Part shown: piece after piece, positions 33,555 through 43,394 of the stretch
Position numbering within the stretch: position 1 is the first letter of the stretch
How the letters are laid out: every line of letters starts with the position of its first letter
Origin: Enemella evansiae
GTDB lineage: Bacteria; Pseudomonadota; Alphaproteobacteria; Rhodobacterales; Rhodobacteraceae
Reading direction: 5' to 3'
NCBI GenBank assembly: GCA_017255395.1
Contig: JAFKDC010000015.1
Span: 62,001-126,000, forward strand
Length of the DNA: 64,000 bases
Position numbers and translations under genes: made by a program
Notes under the pieces: generated by a model
The model's input: the letters and a program-made list of their open reading frames with translations, nothing else
Told to the model about the DNA's origin: nothing
The model's database searches: none

Positions 33555-33581
33555 TCGTTCCGCGCTTCCCGAAAGACCAGA

Positions 33582-33608
33582 GGCCGCCCCCATCGGGCGG
33601 CCTTTTTC
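33582..33608 (+). terminator. Rho-independent terminator of rpsD
   Basis: GGCCGCCC at 33582-33589 pairs with GGGCGGCC at 33595-33602, followed by TTTTTC. It starts 27 bp after the rpsD stop. Confidence 0.85.
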
Positions 33609-33786
33609 GTTGTCCGGGGCTCGGAACGCGATGTCTCGAAGGAACGGACCGGTTCGATGCCCAGTCGATCAATGGGCCGGGCCTCGTAAGCCTCGATCCC
33701 GCCAGGGAGGGCGTCCTGACGGGGCGGTGCCGCCGCGTGGCGCTTTCGCGACAAGGGGCCTGTCGGCGCACCCACCGGCGTAGAAC

Positions 33787-33816
33787 GAAAAACCGCGCCC
33801 CATTGTGGGACGCGGC
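33787..33816 (-). terminator. Rho-independent terminator of the DUF1127 gene
   Basis: On the minus strand CCGCG-TCCC pairs with GGGG-CGCGG (33793-33815), followed by TTTTTC. It lies about 40 bp past the DUF1127 stop. Confidence 0.75.
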
Positions 33817-33854
33817 TTTGCCGTTTTCACGAGGGATGTGAAACGCGGAGCGCC

Positions 33855-34070
33855 TCAGACGTGGGAGAGGTCGCGGAAGACGTGGTAAACGATCTCGTCG
33901 CGCTTGATGCCGCGGCGGGCGAGCTCTGCGTCGCTCATCGCCTGCAGGCGCTCGACCTGCTTCACGCGACCGTTGGCCTCTGCCATCGCGACAAGGCCGT
34001 TCATGATGCGGCTGCCGATCCGGGCGAAAATATTGGTGCGCGGTGCGTATGCTGTGTTGGTCATTGCCAT
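33855..34070 (-). CDS. DUF1127 domain-containing small protein
   Basis: The 71-residue protein has an Asn/Thr/Arg N-terminus, an amphipathic helix (R-I-G-S-R-I-M-N-G-L-V) and the C-terminal DUF1127 motif L-Q-A-M-S-D-A-E-L-A-R-R-G-I-K-R-D-E-I. In Rhodobacter and relatives such Arg-rich proteins take part in RNA turnover and stress or phosphate responses. Three in-frame Met codons lie close together (34082, 34070, 34064); 34070 is preferred because GAGG lies 6 bases upstream. Confidence 0.82.
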   Translation of the reverse strand: MAMTNTAYAPRTNIFARIGSRIMNGLVAMAEANGRVKQVERLQAMSDAELARRGIKRDEIVYHVFRDLSHV

Positions 34071-34254
34071 AGGATGCCTCATTCTTTGAACAAGCTATCC
34101 TCCCTTGCGGCAACAGTTATGCTGCATTGCGGCATTGGACTAGGCCAGATAGGGCATAGCCGCTGACGCATCTTTGCATGGCTGACACGGGAACCTTGCC
34201 CGCAGTTCCGCGCTGGCGTATCTGCCCTGACCCTAGGACCGCAGAGGAGACGCC

Positions 34255-34890
34255 ATGACCCCCGAAGAGATCCAGCCCCTGTTCACCCGCTCTGACGGCA
34301 GCTTTCTCTGCGCGCGCTGGGGGCGGCCCGTGGCGCCTATCGTCTTCGGGGTCGAAGAGGAGACCCTGACCGTGGTGAAGGGCGCGCTGGAGGCCGTCGC
34401 GGCCCTGTCCGGGCATCCCCTGACAGAGACCGACCCGGAGCTTGGCGCCAACCTGATGCTGTTTTTCTTCCGCGACTGGTCAGAGCTTCTGGACGTGCCT
34501 TCCCTTGGCCAGATGATCGAGGGGCTGGAGGCGCTGGTGGCGCGGCTGGACGCGGGTGGGGCGAACCAGTACCGGGTTTTCCGCTTCGACGCCGAAGGCG
34601 CGATCCGGGCCTGTTTCACCTTCCTGCGGATGGACGATGCCCTTGCGGCCCAGCCCGCAGAGACGCTGGCCCTGTCTCAGGCGGTGCAGGCCTTCCTGCT
34701 GTGGTCCGACACCGCCTTCGCGGAGCGCTCGCCGCTGGCGCGCACCGCAGAGGGCGCGGTTATCCTGCGGCCCGAGATCGCCGGCGTGCTGCGCGCCGCC
34801 TACGACCCGGTTCTGCCCGCCGTGGCCCGCGACCCGGTCCATGCGCTGCGGCTGGCGGCGCGGCTTTCGGATCGGGAAAAACGAATGTGA
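34255..34890 (+). CDS. Conserved hypothetical soluble protein
   Basis: The 211-residue protein has no signal peptide or membrane helix. An N-terminal segment (F-L-C-A-R-W-G-R-P-V-A-P-I-V-F-G-V-E-E-E-T) followed by alternating helices and a W-S-D-T-A-F-A-E-R segment is reminiscent of proteins of this size in Rhodobacteraceae, but I recognise no domain or function. ATG 34255 follows GAGGAGACGCC. It lies 59 bp before a SpoIIAA-like gene in the same orientation, so they may be one transcript. Confidence 0.68.
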   Translation: MTPEEIQPLFTRSDGSFLCARWGRPVAPIVFGVEEETLTVVKGALEAVAALSGHPLTETDPELGANLMLFFFRDWSELLDVPSLGQMIEGLEALVARLDAGGANQYRVFRFDAEGAIRACFTFLRMDDALAAQPAETLALSQAVQAFLLWSDTAFAERSPLARTAEGAVILRPEIAGVLRAAYDPVLPAVARDPVHALRLAARLSDREKRM

Positions 34891-34948
34891 TGCATATCAA
34901 GGCAGCACGGGGGCTGCCGGGGCATGTGGGGGCCGGGAGAACCGACAC

Positions 34949-35368
34949 ATGCCGATTCACTATGCCGAAGACGCGACCTCTGGCACCGCGATCCTGACCC
35001 TGCGCGGCCCGCTGGGATGGGCGGATTACGCGGCCCTCTGTGCGCCCATGATGGCGCTGCGCGACCGCTGCGGCACCCTGAAGGTCATCGAGGTGATCGA
35101 GAGTTTCGCGGGTTTCGAGGACGGGCTGGGTTGCCGGATCGAAACCGCCTGCGCCCGGCCCCGGGCAAAGGCCTTGCTTGCGGCCGTCACCCATGTCGCG
35201 ATCGTGTCCGACATCGGCTGGTTCTGTCCGGTCCTCTCGGTCTCGCTGTCGCGGGGCTTTGCCCTGCGCAGCTTTGCCCTTGCGGATCTAGACAGCGCGC
35301 GCGCATGGATGCTGTCGGCAAGCGTGCCGCCGAACGCAGGTCCGGCGGTACGCTTGGATCGCGCCTAG
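34949..35368 (+). CDS. SpoIIAA-like (STAS-related) protein
   Basis: The 139-residue protein resembles the SpoIIAA-like family: an N-terminal strand pair ([10 protein letters not shown]), a central [13 protein letters not shown] region, and a [10 protein letters not shown] motif with a C-terminal helix. Family members adopt a STAS-type alpha/beta fold that can bind small lipophilic molecules; no function is known here. Start ATG 34949 is chosen for its good fit to the family N-terminus. Its stop overlaps the stop of convergent trpS. Confidence 0.72.
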   Translation: MPIHYAEDATSGTAILTLRGPLGWADYAALCAPMMALRDRCGTLKVIEVIESFAGFEDGLGCRIETACARPRAKALLAAVTHVAIVSDIGWFCPVLSVSLSRGFALRSFALADLDSARAWMLSASVPPNAGPAVRLDRA

Positions 35369-36393
35369 CGCACCATGCCGACGATTTCGTAGGTCTTTTC
35401 GAGGATCGGGTTCGCGATGGCGCGGGCCTGTTCGGCGCCGTGGCGCAGGATCGCGTCGATCTCGTCGGGCTGCTGCATCAGCCGCGCCATTTCTGTCGAG
35501 ATCGGCGAAAGCCGCGTGACGGCGAGATCGGCCAGCATCGGCTTGAACTCCGAGAACTGCTTGCCGCCGACATCCCGCAGCACAGCGTCCACGGACAGAT
35601 CCGCCAGCGCCGCGTAGATGTTCACCAGATTGCGCGCCTCGGGGCGGGCTTCCAGCCCTTCGGCCTCGGAGGGCAGGGCGTCCGGGTCGGTGCGGGCCTT
35701 GCGGATCTTGCTGGCGATGGCATCCGCGTCGTCGGTCATGTTGATCCGGCTCATGTCCGAGGGATCGCTCTTGGACATCTTCTTCGAGCCGTCGCGCAGG
35801 GACATCACGCGCGTCGCGGTGCCCTCGATGACCGGTTCGGTGATCGGGAAGAAATCGACGCCGAAGTCGTTGTTGAACTTGATCGCGATGTCGCGGGTCA
35901 GTTCCAGGTGCTGCTTCTGGTCCTCTCCCACCGGCACATGGGTCGCGTGATAGGCAAGGATGTCGGCGGCCATCAGCGCGGGATAGGCAAACAGCCCCAG
36001 CGAGGCGTTCTCCTGGTTCTTGCCGGCCTTGTCCTTCCACTGGGTCATGCGCTTCATCCAGCCCATGCGCGCCACGCAGTTGAAGATCCACGCCAGTTCC
36101 GCATGGGCCGAAACCTGGCTCTGGTTGAACAGGACCGACTTGTTCGGGTCGACGCCCGAGGCGATGAAACCCGCCGTCAGCTCGCGCGTCTGGCGGCGCA
36201 GCGCGGCGGGGTCCTGCCAGACGGTGATGGCATGCATGTCGACCATGCAGAAGATCGACTGGATCCCGGCGGTCTGGCTGTCGGCAAAGCGCTTGAGCGC
36301 GCCAAGGTAGTTGCCAAGGTGCAGGTTGCCCGAAGGCTGGATGCCCGAGAAGACGCGCGGCGTGAAAGCGGTTTGGGTCGTGTCCTCGGACAT
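35365..36393 (-). CDS. trpS: Tryptophanyl-tRNA synthetase
   Basis: The 342-residue class I synthetase has the HIGH-equivalent motif P-S-G-N-L-H-L-G-N at 20-28 and K-M-S-K-S at 205-209, with the conserved G-E-D-Q-K-Q-H tRNA/ATP region at 156-162. It charges tRNA(Trp). ATG 36393 gives the usual short N-terminus. It is convergent with the SpoIIAA-like gene, sharing stop-codon bases, and divergent from the rhomboid-like gene. Confidence 0.96.
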   Translation of the reverse strand: MSEDTTQTAFTPRVFSGIQPSGNLHLGNYLGALKRFADSQTAGIQSIFCMVDMHAITVWQDPAALRRQTRELTAGFIASGVDPNKSVLFNQSQVSAHAELAWIFNCVARMGWMKRMTQWKDKAGKNQENASLGLFAYPALMAADILAYHATHVPVGEDQKQHLELTRDIAIKFNNDFGVDFFPITEPVIEGTATRVMSLRDGSKKMSKSDPSDMSRINMTDDADAIASKIRKARTDPDALPSEAEGLEARPEARNLVNIYAALADLSVDAVLRDVGGKQFSEFKPMLADLAVTRLSPISTEMARLMQQPDEIDAILRHGAEQARAIANPILEKTYEIVGMVR

Positions 36394-36469
36394 CTGTGTA
36401 CTCCGTGGTGGAAATCGGGTCCGGGCTGGCTTACCCATGCGCCGCGAGAGCGTCAAGAAAGGCCCGAGC

Positions 36470-37153
36470 ATGACCCACCCCGTGAACCAGACCCCGGTCA
36501 ACCCGCTGCCGCCGGTCGTGGCGGCCCTTGCTCTGGTCATGGCCGGGTTCGAACTGGCCTTCAACCTTGGCGCGCGGGGGCTGCTGGGCGGGCCGAACGC
36601 GGTCGGCTGGCGCAATACGCTGGTGGAACGTTTCGGCTATTCCGGGCGGGCCTTCGACTGGATGCTGGAGAACGGAAGCTTCCCGTCCGAGCACCTGATC
36701 CGCTTCGTTACCTATCCCTTCTTCCACGCCAGCTTTACCCATGCGCTCTTTGCGGTGGTGATCCTTCTGGCCATGGGGAAGGTGGTCGGAGAGGTCATCG
36801 GCAGCCTGCGGGTCTGCCTGCTGTTCGCCACCTGTTCGATCACGGGGGCGCTGGCCTTCGGCCTTCTGGGGTCCGACCCCTGGCTGCTGGGGGCCTACCC
36901 GCCGGTCTATGGCCTGATCGGGGGCTTCACCTACCTGCTTTGGGTCCGGCTGGGGCGCGAGGGCGGCGGCCAGTTCCGCGCCTTTCAGCTGATCGGCTTC
37001 CTGATGGGGATTCAGCTGGTGTTCGGGCTTTTGTTTGGGGCGGGACAGGACTGGATTGCCGACCTGGCGGGCTTTGTCACGGGCTTTGCACTGACCATGG
37101 CGCTGGTGCCGGGCGGGCTGGCCCGGCTGATCGCGGCGGTTCGCAACCGCTGA
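36470..37153 (+). CDS. Rhomboid-family membrane protein lacking the catalytic Ser/His
   Basis: The 227-residue protein has about six membrane helices and the rhomboid topology markers: F-F-H-A-S-F-T-H near residue 84-91 and a G-x-x-x-G last helix. The GxSG active-site loop is replaced by G-A-Y-P-P-V-Y-G (141-148), the second catalytic His position reads D198 in D-W-I-A-D-L-A-G-F, and the oxyanion Asn position is Ala95. It therefore looks like an inactive rhomboid, perhaps a membrane chaperone or scaffold. ATG 36470 follows AAAGG; an upstream ATG at 36437 would add 11 residues. Confidence 0.75.
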   Translation: MTHPVNQTPVNPLPPVVAALALVMAGFELAFNLGARGLLGGPNAVGWRNTLVERFGYSGRAFDWMLENGSFPSEHLIRFVTYPFFHASFTHALFAVVILLAMGKVVGEVIGSLRVCLLFATCSITGALAFGLLGSDPWLLGAYPPVYGLIGGFTYLLWVRLGREGGGQFRAFQLIGFLMGIQLVFGLLFGAGQDWIADLAGFVTGFALTMALVPGGLARLIAAVRNR

Positions 37154-37284
37154 GGCGCAGGCCGCAAGCGACCGGCTTGGCTTGTGCCACGCCACCCTTG
37201 CGGCCAAGGCGCGACAAGGCGGTCCGGCCCCGGGCGCGCAGGCCGTTCAGGATCGAAGCCGCCCCGGCTGCGGGGCCGGGCGCC

Positions 37285-38772
37285 TCAGAACATGTCGTCC
37301 GGCAGCAGGTTGATCCGCCGCGCGAAACGCCGCGCCTTCTGCATCGGGAAGGGCAGAAGGAAGGTCTCGCGCTGGTCGGGTTTCTTCGCCTGTTCGGCCT
37401 CGGCGATCTCGGCCCATGTCTTCGCGCGGGTCAGGTCGGCGCCCTCCGCCTTGCCGCGCAGCCATTTCCCAGTCAGGCGCTCGAAAAAGGTTTCGCAGAA
37501 GGCCTGATCGCGCAGCAGCACCGAAGCCTCGCTGTCCCAGCGCAGAGACCGCCCGTTGAGGTTGGCAGAGCCGATCACCACGGCCTTGTTGTCCACCATC
37601 GTCACCTTGGAGTGCAGGTAGACCAGCGCCGCCTCGTCGAGTTCAGGCTCGTCCACGTTCCTCGAGCGCGGTTGCGCCGGGCACAGTGCCGTGTAGCGCT
37701 CGCCGAAGGCGGTCCGCAGCTTGTCCATCTGCGCGACCTGCAGCCCGTGGGCATGGCGCGCGTTGATGCTTCGGTCGCCCTCGAAGAGCACGCGGTCCGG
37801 GGCGGCGGGCATGATTGTCAGAAGTTGCAGATCCGGCGCCCGCCGGGCCGCTTCGCAAAGCGCGTCGGCGATGGGCGCATGGCGCAGGAATTGCGTCTCG
37901 ATGTAGATGAACCGCTCGGCCTCTGCGAAGAGCTTGTGATGCGCGGTCTCGTGGTCCATCGCCTTGGGGCGCGGGCTGATGCGGGCCGGGCCGGGGCAGG
38001 GGTTCGAAAAGGTCCGCAGCAGCTTGACCTCGGGGCGCGACTGCGCCCGCCGGGGCAGCTCTATCGGGACGGCCCGTGTGGCGAGCGACGGCGATCCGCA
38101 CCGCAGCGCGGCGTTCCAGCAATCGACGAAATGGCCAAAGAGCGCGCCGGCAAAATCCCTGTCCGCCAGTTCGACGGAGATATCGTGCCAGGTCTCTTCG
38201 GCGGCGCGGTCGTGGTCCGGCGTGTCATAGCGCCGTTCGTTGATGTCCAGCCCGCCGATGATGCAGCGTTCGCCGTCGGCGATGGCGAATTTCTGGTGCA
38301 GGGTGACGGGGCGCAGCACGGGGCCGCGCTCCAGCATCTTGCGCTGCACCGGGGTCAGGCGCGTGGGGTCCTCGCCGCGCAGCCTGGCCATGGTTTCGTT
38401 GATCTTGCGCATCATCGCGATGCGCCACAGCGCTCCGGCCTGCTGGCCGTGGGTGGCGCAGAGGATCTGCGTGTTCGGCCCGGCCACGTCGGCGAAGCCA
38501 GAGGCACAGGCCCAGGCGTTGCGGTGCAGGCCAGAGGTGAAGATCGGGTCGAAGTCCGCGATCAGCAGCCGGATCGACACGCCGCGCCGCGCGGTCCACG
38601 AGATCAGGTCCGACCATGTCTCAAGCCCGCGCTCGCGCAGGTCGGGATCGCGCAGGCGGGTACGGGGGTCGAGGATGCGAAACGACATCACCAGATCTTC
38701 GGTGGCCGAGGCGACCAGCCGCTCCAGCGCGGGAAAGCCTTCGGCGGCGGTGATCAGGGCTTGGGGCGTCAT
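37285..38772 (-). CDS. Phospholipase D-like (HKD) domain protein
   Basis: The 495-residue protein has two PLD catalytic motifs: H-Q-K-F-A-I-A-D-G-E in the first half and H-S-K-V-T-M-V-D-N-K in the second, each followed by a G-S/G-G-x-D/N segment (G-G-L-D-I-N and G-S-A-N-L-N). It lacks the membrane helices of cardiolipin synthases, so it is a soluble PLD-like transphosphatidylase or phosphodiesterase of unknown substrate. ATG 38772 overlaps the murJ stop by 4 bp (ATGA on the minus strand), so it is translated after murJ. Confidence 0.88.
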   Translation of the reverse strand: MTPQALITAAEGFPALERLVASATEDLVMSFRILDPRTRLRDPDLRERGLETWSDLISWTARRGVSIRLLIADFDPIFTSGLHRNAWACASGFADVAGPNTQILCATHGQQAGALWRIAMMRKINETMARLRGEDPTRLTPVQRKMLERGPVLRPVTLHQKFAIADGERCIIGGLDINERRYDTPDHDRAAEETWHDISVELADRDFAGALFGHFVDCWNAALRCGSPSLATRAVPIELPRRAQSRPEVKLLRTFSNPCPGPARISPRPKAMDHETAHHKLFAEAERFIYIETQFLRHAPIADALCEAARRAPDLQLLTIMPAAPDRVLFEGDRSINARHAHGLQVAQMDKLRTAFGERYTALCPAQPRSRNVDEPELDEAALVYLHSKVTMVDNKAVVIGSANLNGRSLRWDSEASVLLRDQAFCETFFERLTGKWLRGKAEGADLTRAKTWAEIAEAEQAKKPDQRETFLLPFPMQKARRFARRINLLPDDMF

Positions 38773-40322
38773 GACGAGGCCTTTCTGCGGCGGGTGATGG
38801 CGCGGATTTCCGAGAAGCTGAAGGCGCCGAGCGTTTGCCCGGCCACGGCGTAGACGAGGATGCCTGTGAGGATCAGCAGGAACAGCGCGGCGGCGCGGAT
38901 CCACGGCAGTTCAAGCCAGGGCATCATCAGCAGGGCAGCGCCGTAAAGCGCGGCCCCCATGATGGCCGAGGCGGCGGTGATGCGCAGGATGCTCTTGCGG
39001 AACCGCGCGTCGAAAGAGGCGACGTCGCCCATGTTCCGCGCGCCGCGTGCCAGTTGCCAGACCATGGTCCAGCCTGCGGTGGTGGTGGCGATGGCCGGGG
39101 CGATCCAGCCCAGCAGGGGCGACAGCCCGATGGCGAGGATGGCGTTGATCACCATGGCCCAGACGGCGAAGCGGAAGGGGCTGCGGGTGTCCTCCCGCGC
39201 GAAATACAGGGGCTGAAGCACCTTCTGCAAGACGAAGGCGGGCAGGCCGAGGCCATAGATCGCCACCGCCAGCGCAATGGCCAGCGTGTCGGCGCGTTCG
39301 GTCGCGCCGCGCTCGAACAGCACAGAGACCAGCGGCACGGGGATCACGATCAGCGCCACGGCGCAGGGCACGGTCAGCGCGAGCGACAGTTCTCCGGCGC
39401 GCGAGAAGGCGTGGCGCGAGCCGCTCTCGTCCCCGGCCTTCAGGCGGCGCGAGAGGTCGGGCAGCAGCACGATGCCCACGGCGATGCCCACGACCCCCAG
39501 CGGCAGCTGGTACAGCCGGTCGGCGGCGTAGAGCCAGCCCACCGCCTTGTCGAAATGCGAGGCGACCTGCTGGCCGACCAACAGGTTGACCTGCATCACA
39601 CCCCCGGCGAGGGCGGCGGGCACGGCCACGGCGACGAGGCGCTTCATGTCGGGCGTCCAGCGCGGCATCGCAGGGCGCAACCGCAGCCCCGCCCGGTCGG
39701 CGGCGACCCAGACCAGCGCCAGCTGTGCGACCCCGGCCAGCGGCACGGACCAGATCAGCCATTCGACGGCAGAGCCGCCCAGAAGCGTGGCAAGTCCCAA
39801 AGCGGAGCAGACGATAATATTCAGAAAGACCGGCGCGGCAGCGGCGGCGGCGAAGCGTCCGCTGGCGTTCAGCGCGCCGGAGAAGAGCGCCGCCAGCGAG
39901 ATCAGCAGGATATAGGGAAAGACCACGCGGCCATAGTCCACCGTCATGCCAAAGCGCCCGTCCCCGGCAAACCCCCCGGCGGTCAGCCAGACCAGCGCGG
40001 GCATGAAGATCAGCGCCAGCGCGGTCAGAATCAACAGCACGAAGGCCAGCCCGTTCAGGGCGTTGGTGGCAAAGCGGATCGGGTTCTCGTCGGCCTCCAG
40101 CTTCTTCGAGAAGATCGGCACGAAGGCGGCGTTGAAGGCCCCCTCGGCAAAGAAGCGGCGGAACATGTTGGGCAGGCGGAAGGCCGCGACGAAGGCATCC
40201 ATCACCGGCCCCGGCCCGATCAGCGCGAGGATCATGATTTCCCGGACAACCCCGAGGACGCGGCTCAGCAAGGTCCAGAACCCAACGGTCATGATCCCGG
40301 CGATCAGGCGGATTGGTTTCAT
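38769..40322 (-). CDS. murJ: Lipid II flippase MurJ
   Basis: The 517-residue protein has the MurJ/MviN pattern of 14 membrane helices and the N-terminal signature T-L-L-S-R-V-L-G-V-V-R-E and A-F-R-L-P-N-M-F-R-R-F-F-A-E-G-A-F-N-A-A-F-V-P. It flips lipid II across the inner membrane for peptidoglycan synthesis. It is coupled to the PLD gene by a 4-bp overlap and follows glnD on the same strand after 311 bp. Confidence 0.95.
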   Translation of the reverse strand: MKPIRLIAGIMTVGFWTLLSRVLGVVREIMILALIGPGPVMDAFVAAFRLPNMFRRFFAEGAFNAAFVPIFSKKLEADENPIRFATNALNGLAFVLLILTALALIFMPALVWLTAGGFAGDGRFGMTVDYGRVVFPYILLISLAALFSGALNASGRFAAAAAAPVFLNIIVCSALGLATLLGGSAVEWLIWSVPLAGVAQLALVWVAADRAGLRLRPAMPRWTPDMKRLVAVAVPAALAGGVMQVNLLVGQQVASHFDKAVGWLYAADRLYQLPLGVVGIAVGIVLLPDLSRRLKAGDESGSRHAFSRAGELSLALTVPCAVALIVIPVPLVSVLFERGATERADTLAIALAVAIYGLGLPAFVLQKVLQPLYFAREDTRSPFRFAVWAMVINAILAIGLSPLLGWIAPAIATTTAGWTMVWQLARGARNMGDVASFDARFRKSILRITAASAIMGAALYGAALLMMPWLELPWIRAAALFLLILTGILVYAVAGQTLGAFSFSEIRAITRRRKASS

Positions 40323-40633
40323 TCTGTCCTCGGTCCGTCGTTTGGCGAAGCCCTATCCGAAAGCCGGGTTGCCCGGAAGGGGCGCTACATCGCGCGTGCG
40401 ACATGGCGTGCGTCGGACATGCAACGGGGCAGGGGCGTCAAGGGTTCCCGGCAACCGCAGTTTGGGCACAAGAAGCCCCTGGGCCGCACCGAGCCGCCCA
40501 GGTCGTATGCTCACGGCTCCATTACAGGGCGCGCGGCGTGTTTCTTCTGTCAGGAAGTATCCTGGGGGTCCGGGGGCAAAGCCCCCGGCCGGTCGCGCGG
40601 CGTCAGCCGGGCGAAATCCCCCGGGCCCGGGCA
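40323..40633. other. glnD-murJ intergenic region
   Basis: No gene is seen in these 311 bp. It contains copy 3 of the composite 3'-flank element at 40541-40588 downstream of glnD, and must hold the murJ promoter in the remaining left part. Confidence 0.5.
40541..40588 (-). repeat. Composite 3'-flank element copy 3 (diverged)
   Basis: On the minus strand, 46 bp past the glnD stop, an 8-bp stem CCGGGGGC/GCCCCCGG (40570-40577 with 40581-40588, AAA/TTT loop) is followed by a motif reading AGGATACTTCCTGACAGAAG, a weaker version of the GAGGTATTTG...CGAAGAAG motif in the same relative position. Confidence 0.55.
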
Positions 40634-43378
40634 TTAGCCGCGCGCCCGCGCCGCGCCTTCCTCGATCGCCTGCCGCAGCTTCTTCTCGATCAGCTCGCGT
40701 TTCACGCGGCTGTGCAGCTTCAGCCCAAACATGTCCTTCACGTAGAAGGTATCGACCGCCTGCTCGCCGTAGGTCGCGATGATGGCCGAGGCGATGTAGA
40801 CATGTTGCGCCGCCAGCGTCCGGGCGAGATCGTGCAGAAGCCCCGCGCGGTCGCGGGTGTCCACCTCGATGATCGTGAAGATCTCGGACCCTTCGTTGTC
40901 GAAGGTGATCGAGGTCGGCACGCGGAAGGCCTCTTCGCGCTTCTTCAGCTTGTCGCGCGGCTTCATCGCCTCGCGGGTCACCACCTCTCCGGCAAGGGTC
41001 TTGCGGATGGTCTCGCGCAGGCGCGGGATGCGCAGGTCCTCGTAGGGGGAGCCCTCGGCGTCCTGCACCCAGAAGGCGGCGGTGGCGTAGCCGTCCTTGG
41101 TGGTGAAGGTGCGCGCGTCCACGACATTGGCCCCGGCCAGCGCCAGCGCGCCGGTCAGCCGCGAGAAGATGCCCGGATGATCCTGCAGCGCGAAACAGAC
41201 CCGCGTGGCGTCGCGGTCCTCGTCGGGGTGGACGTCGATCTTGATCTCGTCGTCCTTGATGTCCTTCAGGAGCTTCGCAAAGACCACATGCGCGGTGATG
41301 TGCAGCCCCTGCCAGTAGGGCGGGTAATGGCGCTGCGTCTCGGTGCGCAGGGCGCCGGTTTCCCAGTCCGAGAGCGTCTCGCGCAGAAGCTTGCGGGCCT
41401 CGGTGCCGCGGTTCTCGCGGTTGAGATCCTCCATCCCGCCTTCCAGCGCGCGGCGGGTCTGGCGGTAGAGCGCGCGGATCAGCGCCGCCTTCCAGTTGTT
41501 CCAGGTTCCCGGGCCGACGCCCCGGATGTCGCAGACCGTCAGCACACACAGAAGGTCCAGCCGCTCGCGCGTCTGCACCGCCTTGGCGAAGTCGCGCACG
41601 GTGCGCGGGTCGGCGATGTCGCGCTTCTGCGCCATGTCGGACATCAGCAGGTGGTAGCGCACCAGCCATTCGACCGTTGCGCATTCGGCCTTGTTCAGCC
41701 CCAGCCGCGGCGCCACCTTGCGCGCGATCCGGGCGCCAAGCGCGGAATGATCCTCGTCCCGGCCCTTGCCGATGTCGTGCAGCAGCAGCGCCACATACAG
41801 CACCTTGCGGTTGACCCCTTCGTCAAGGATCGTCGAGGCGACGGGCAGCGCCTCTTTCAGGTCGCCGTGCTCGATCTCGGACAGGTGCCGGATGCACTGG
41901 ATGGTGTGTTCGTCCACCGTGTAATGGTGGTACATGTTGAACTGCATCATCGCCACGATGGGCGCGAATTCGGGGATGAAGGCCGCCAGCACGCCCAGCT
42001 CGTTCATCCGCCGCAGCGCGCGCTCCGGGTTGCCGTGCTTCAGCAGCAGGTCCATGAACAGCCGCCGCGCTTCCTTGTCCTCGCGGAAGCCGGCGTCGAT
42101 CAGGTGCAGGTTCGCCTTCACCAGCCGCATCGCGTCCGGGTGGATCAGCAGGCCGGTGCGCAGCCCCTCTTCGAACAGCCGCAAGAGGTTCAGCCGGTCT
42201 TCCAGGAAGCGCCTGTCGTCCGAGATCGCAAGGCGGTTGTTGACGACGGCATAGCCGTCCTTGACCTGCGGCTGGCGCTTGAGGATGCGCAGGATCAGCG
42301 GCGCGTCCTTGGTGTGGTCGGCTTCCAGCGCGGTCAGCAGGATGCGGGTCAGGTCGCCGACGGTGGTGGCGTGGCGAAAGTAATCCTGCATGAAGATCTC
42401 GACCGCGCGGCGCCCGCGCCGGTCGTTGTAGCCCATGCGCTGCGCCACCTCGACCTGCATGTCGAAGGTCAGCTGCTCGACAGCCCGGCCCGCCAGCAGG
42501 TGCAGGTGGCAGCGCACGGCCCAGAGAAACCGCTCGGCCTGCACGAATTCCTCGTATTCGTCGGGGCGGAAGACCCCGCGCCGCACCAGTTCGGACACGT
42601 CGTCGGTGTGGTGCACGTACTTGATGATCCAGAACAGAGATTGCAGGTCGCGCAGCCCGCCCTTGCCCTCCTTGACGTTGGGCTCGACCATGTAGCGCAG
42701 GCCCTGCTTGCGGTGCCGCGCGCCGCGCTCTTCCAGCTTGGCGGCGACGAAATCGCGTTCCGAGCCATTGAAGAGGTCGGTCCACAGGGCCTTGGTCAGC
42801 TTGTCCGCAAGCGCGGGGTCGCCGGTGATGTAGCGGTGTTCCAGCATGGCGGTGCGGATGGTGAAATCCTCGCCGCCCAGCCGGATGCAGTCCTTCACCG
42901 TGCGCGAGGAATGACCGACCTTCAGTTTCAGGTCCCAGAAGACGTAGAGCATCGACTCGATGACGCTCTCGGCCCAGGGGGTGATCTTGTAGGGCGTCAG
43001 GAACAGCAGGTCGACGTCGGAAAAGGGCGCCATCTCGCCACGCCCGTAGCCGCCGACCGAGAGGACCGACAGGCGTTCCCCCTGCGTGGGGTTGGCCCTG
43101 GGATGCAGGATCTGCGTCGCGATCTCGAAGGTCAGCCGCACCACGCAATCGGTGATCCAGGTGTAGGACCGGGTGGTGCGGCGAGACCCGAAGGGTTCCC
43201 TCGCAAAGGCCGCGGCGATGACGTCGCGACCCTGCTCGGTGGTTTCGGAGAGGGCCTCGACCACGGTCTTGCGCACAGTGCCCTCGGCCATGCCGGGTTT
43301 CAGGCGGGCGAAGAGGGTGGTGCGCACCGCGTCGAGGTCGAAGATATCCGATGCCGGGGCGATCAGGTCGTCCGGCAC
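40634..43378 (-). CDS. glnD: Bifunctional uridylyltransferase/uridylyl-removing enzyme GlnD
   Basis: The nitrogen-status sensor uridylylates and deuridylylates PII. Seen in order: nucleotidyltransferase motif G-G-Y-G-R-G-E-M-A-P-F-S-D-V-D-L-L-F-L, the H-D domain (L-L-H-D-I-G-K-G-R) for deuridylylation, and two C-terminal ACT domains for glutamine sensing. At 914 residues from the GTG at 43378 the length fits. A TTG at 43435 (19 residues longer) would overlap the upstream lipoprotein gene by 41 bp, so it is less likely, but neither start has a strong ribosome binding site. Confidence 0.94.
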   Translation of the reverse strand: MPDDLIAPASDIFDLDAVRTTLFARLKPGMAEGTVRKTVVEALSETTEQGRDVIAAAFAREPFGSRRTTRSYTWITDCVVRLTFEIATQILHPRANPTQGERLSVLSVGGYGRGEMAPFSDVDLLFLTPYKITPWAESVIESMLYVFWDLKLKVGHSSRTVKDCIRLGGEDFTIRTAMLEHRYITGDPALADKLTKALWTDLFNGSERDFVAAKLEERGARHRKQGLRYMVEPNVKEGKGGLRDLQSLFWIIKYVHHTDDVSELVRRGVFRPDEYEEFVQAERFLWAVRCHLHLLAGRAVEQLTFDMQVEVAQRMGYNDRRGRRAVEIFMQDYFRHATTVGDLTRILLTALEADHTKDAPLILRILKRQPQVKDGYAVVNNRLAISDDRRFLEDRLNLLRLFEEGLRTGLLIHPDAMRLVKANLHLIDAGFREDKEARRLFMDLLLKHGNPERALRRMNELGVLAAFIPEFAPIVAMMQFNMYHHYTVDEHTIQCIRHLSEIEHGDLKEALPVASTILDEGVNRKVLYVALLLHDIGKGRDEDHSALGARIARKVAPRLGLNKAECATVEWLVRYHLLMSDMAQKRDIADPRTVRDFAKAVQTRERLDLLCVLTVCDIRGVGPGTWNNWKAALIRALYRQTRRALEGGMEDLNRENRGTEARKLLRETLSDWETGALRTETQRHYPPYWQGLHITAHVVFAKLLKDIKDDEIKIDVHPDEDRDATRVCFALQDHPGIFSRLTGALALAGANVVDARTFTTKDGYATAAFWVQDAEGSPYEDLRIPRLRETIRKTLAGEVVTREAMKPRDKLKKREEAFRVPTSITFDNEGSEIFTIIEVDTRDRAGLLHDLARTLAAQHVYIASAIIATYGEQAVDTFYVKDMFGLKLHSRVKRELIEKKLRQAIEEGAARARG

Positions 43379-43394
43379 CGGCTTTGTGTCGCGG

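Larger units (their letters stand above)
33555..33854. other. Region between rpsD and the DUF1127 gene
   Basis: These 300 bp hold the rpsD terminator and the terminator of the convergent DUF1127 gene, with no other gene seen. Confidence 0.6.

Noticed and set aside
34924-38853. 1309-residue plus-strand frame across several genes
   Set aside because: It runs through trpS, the rhomboid-like gene and the PLD gene out of frame, with Arg/Gly-rich composition and no motif.
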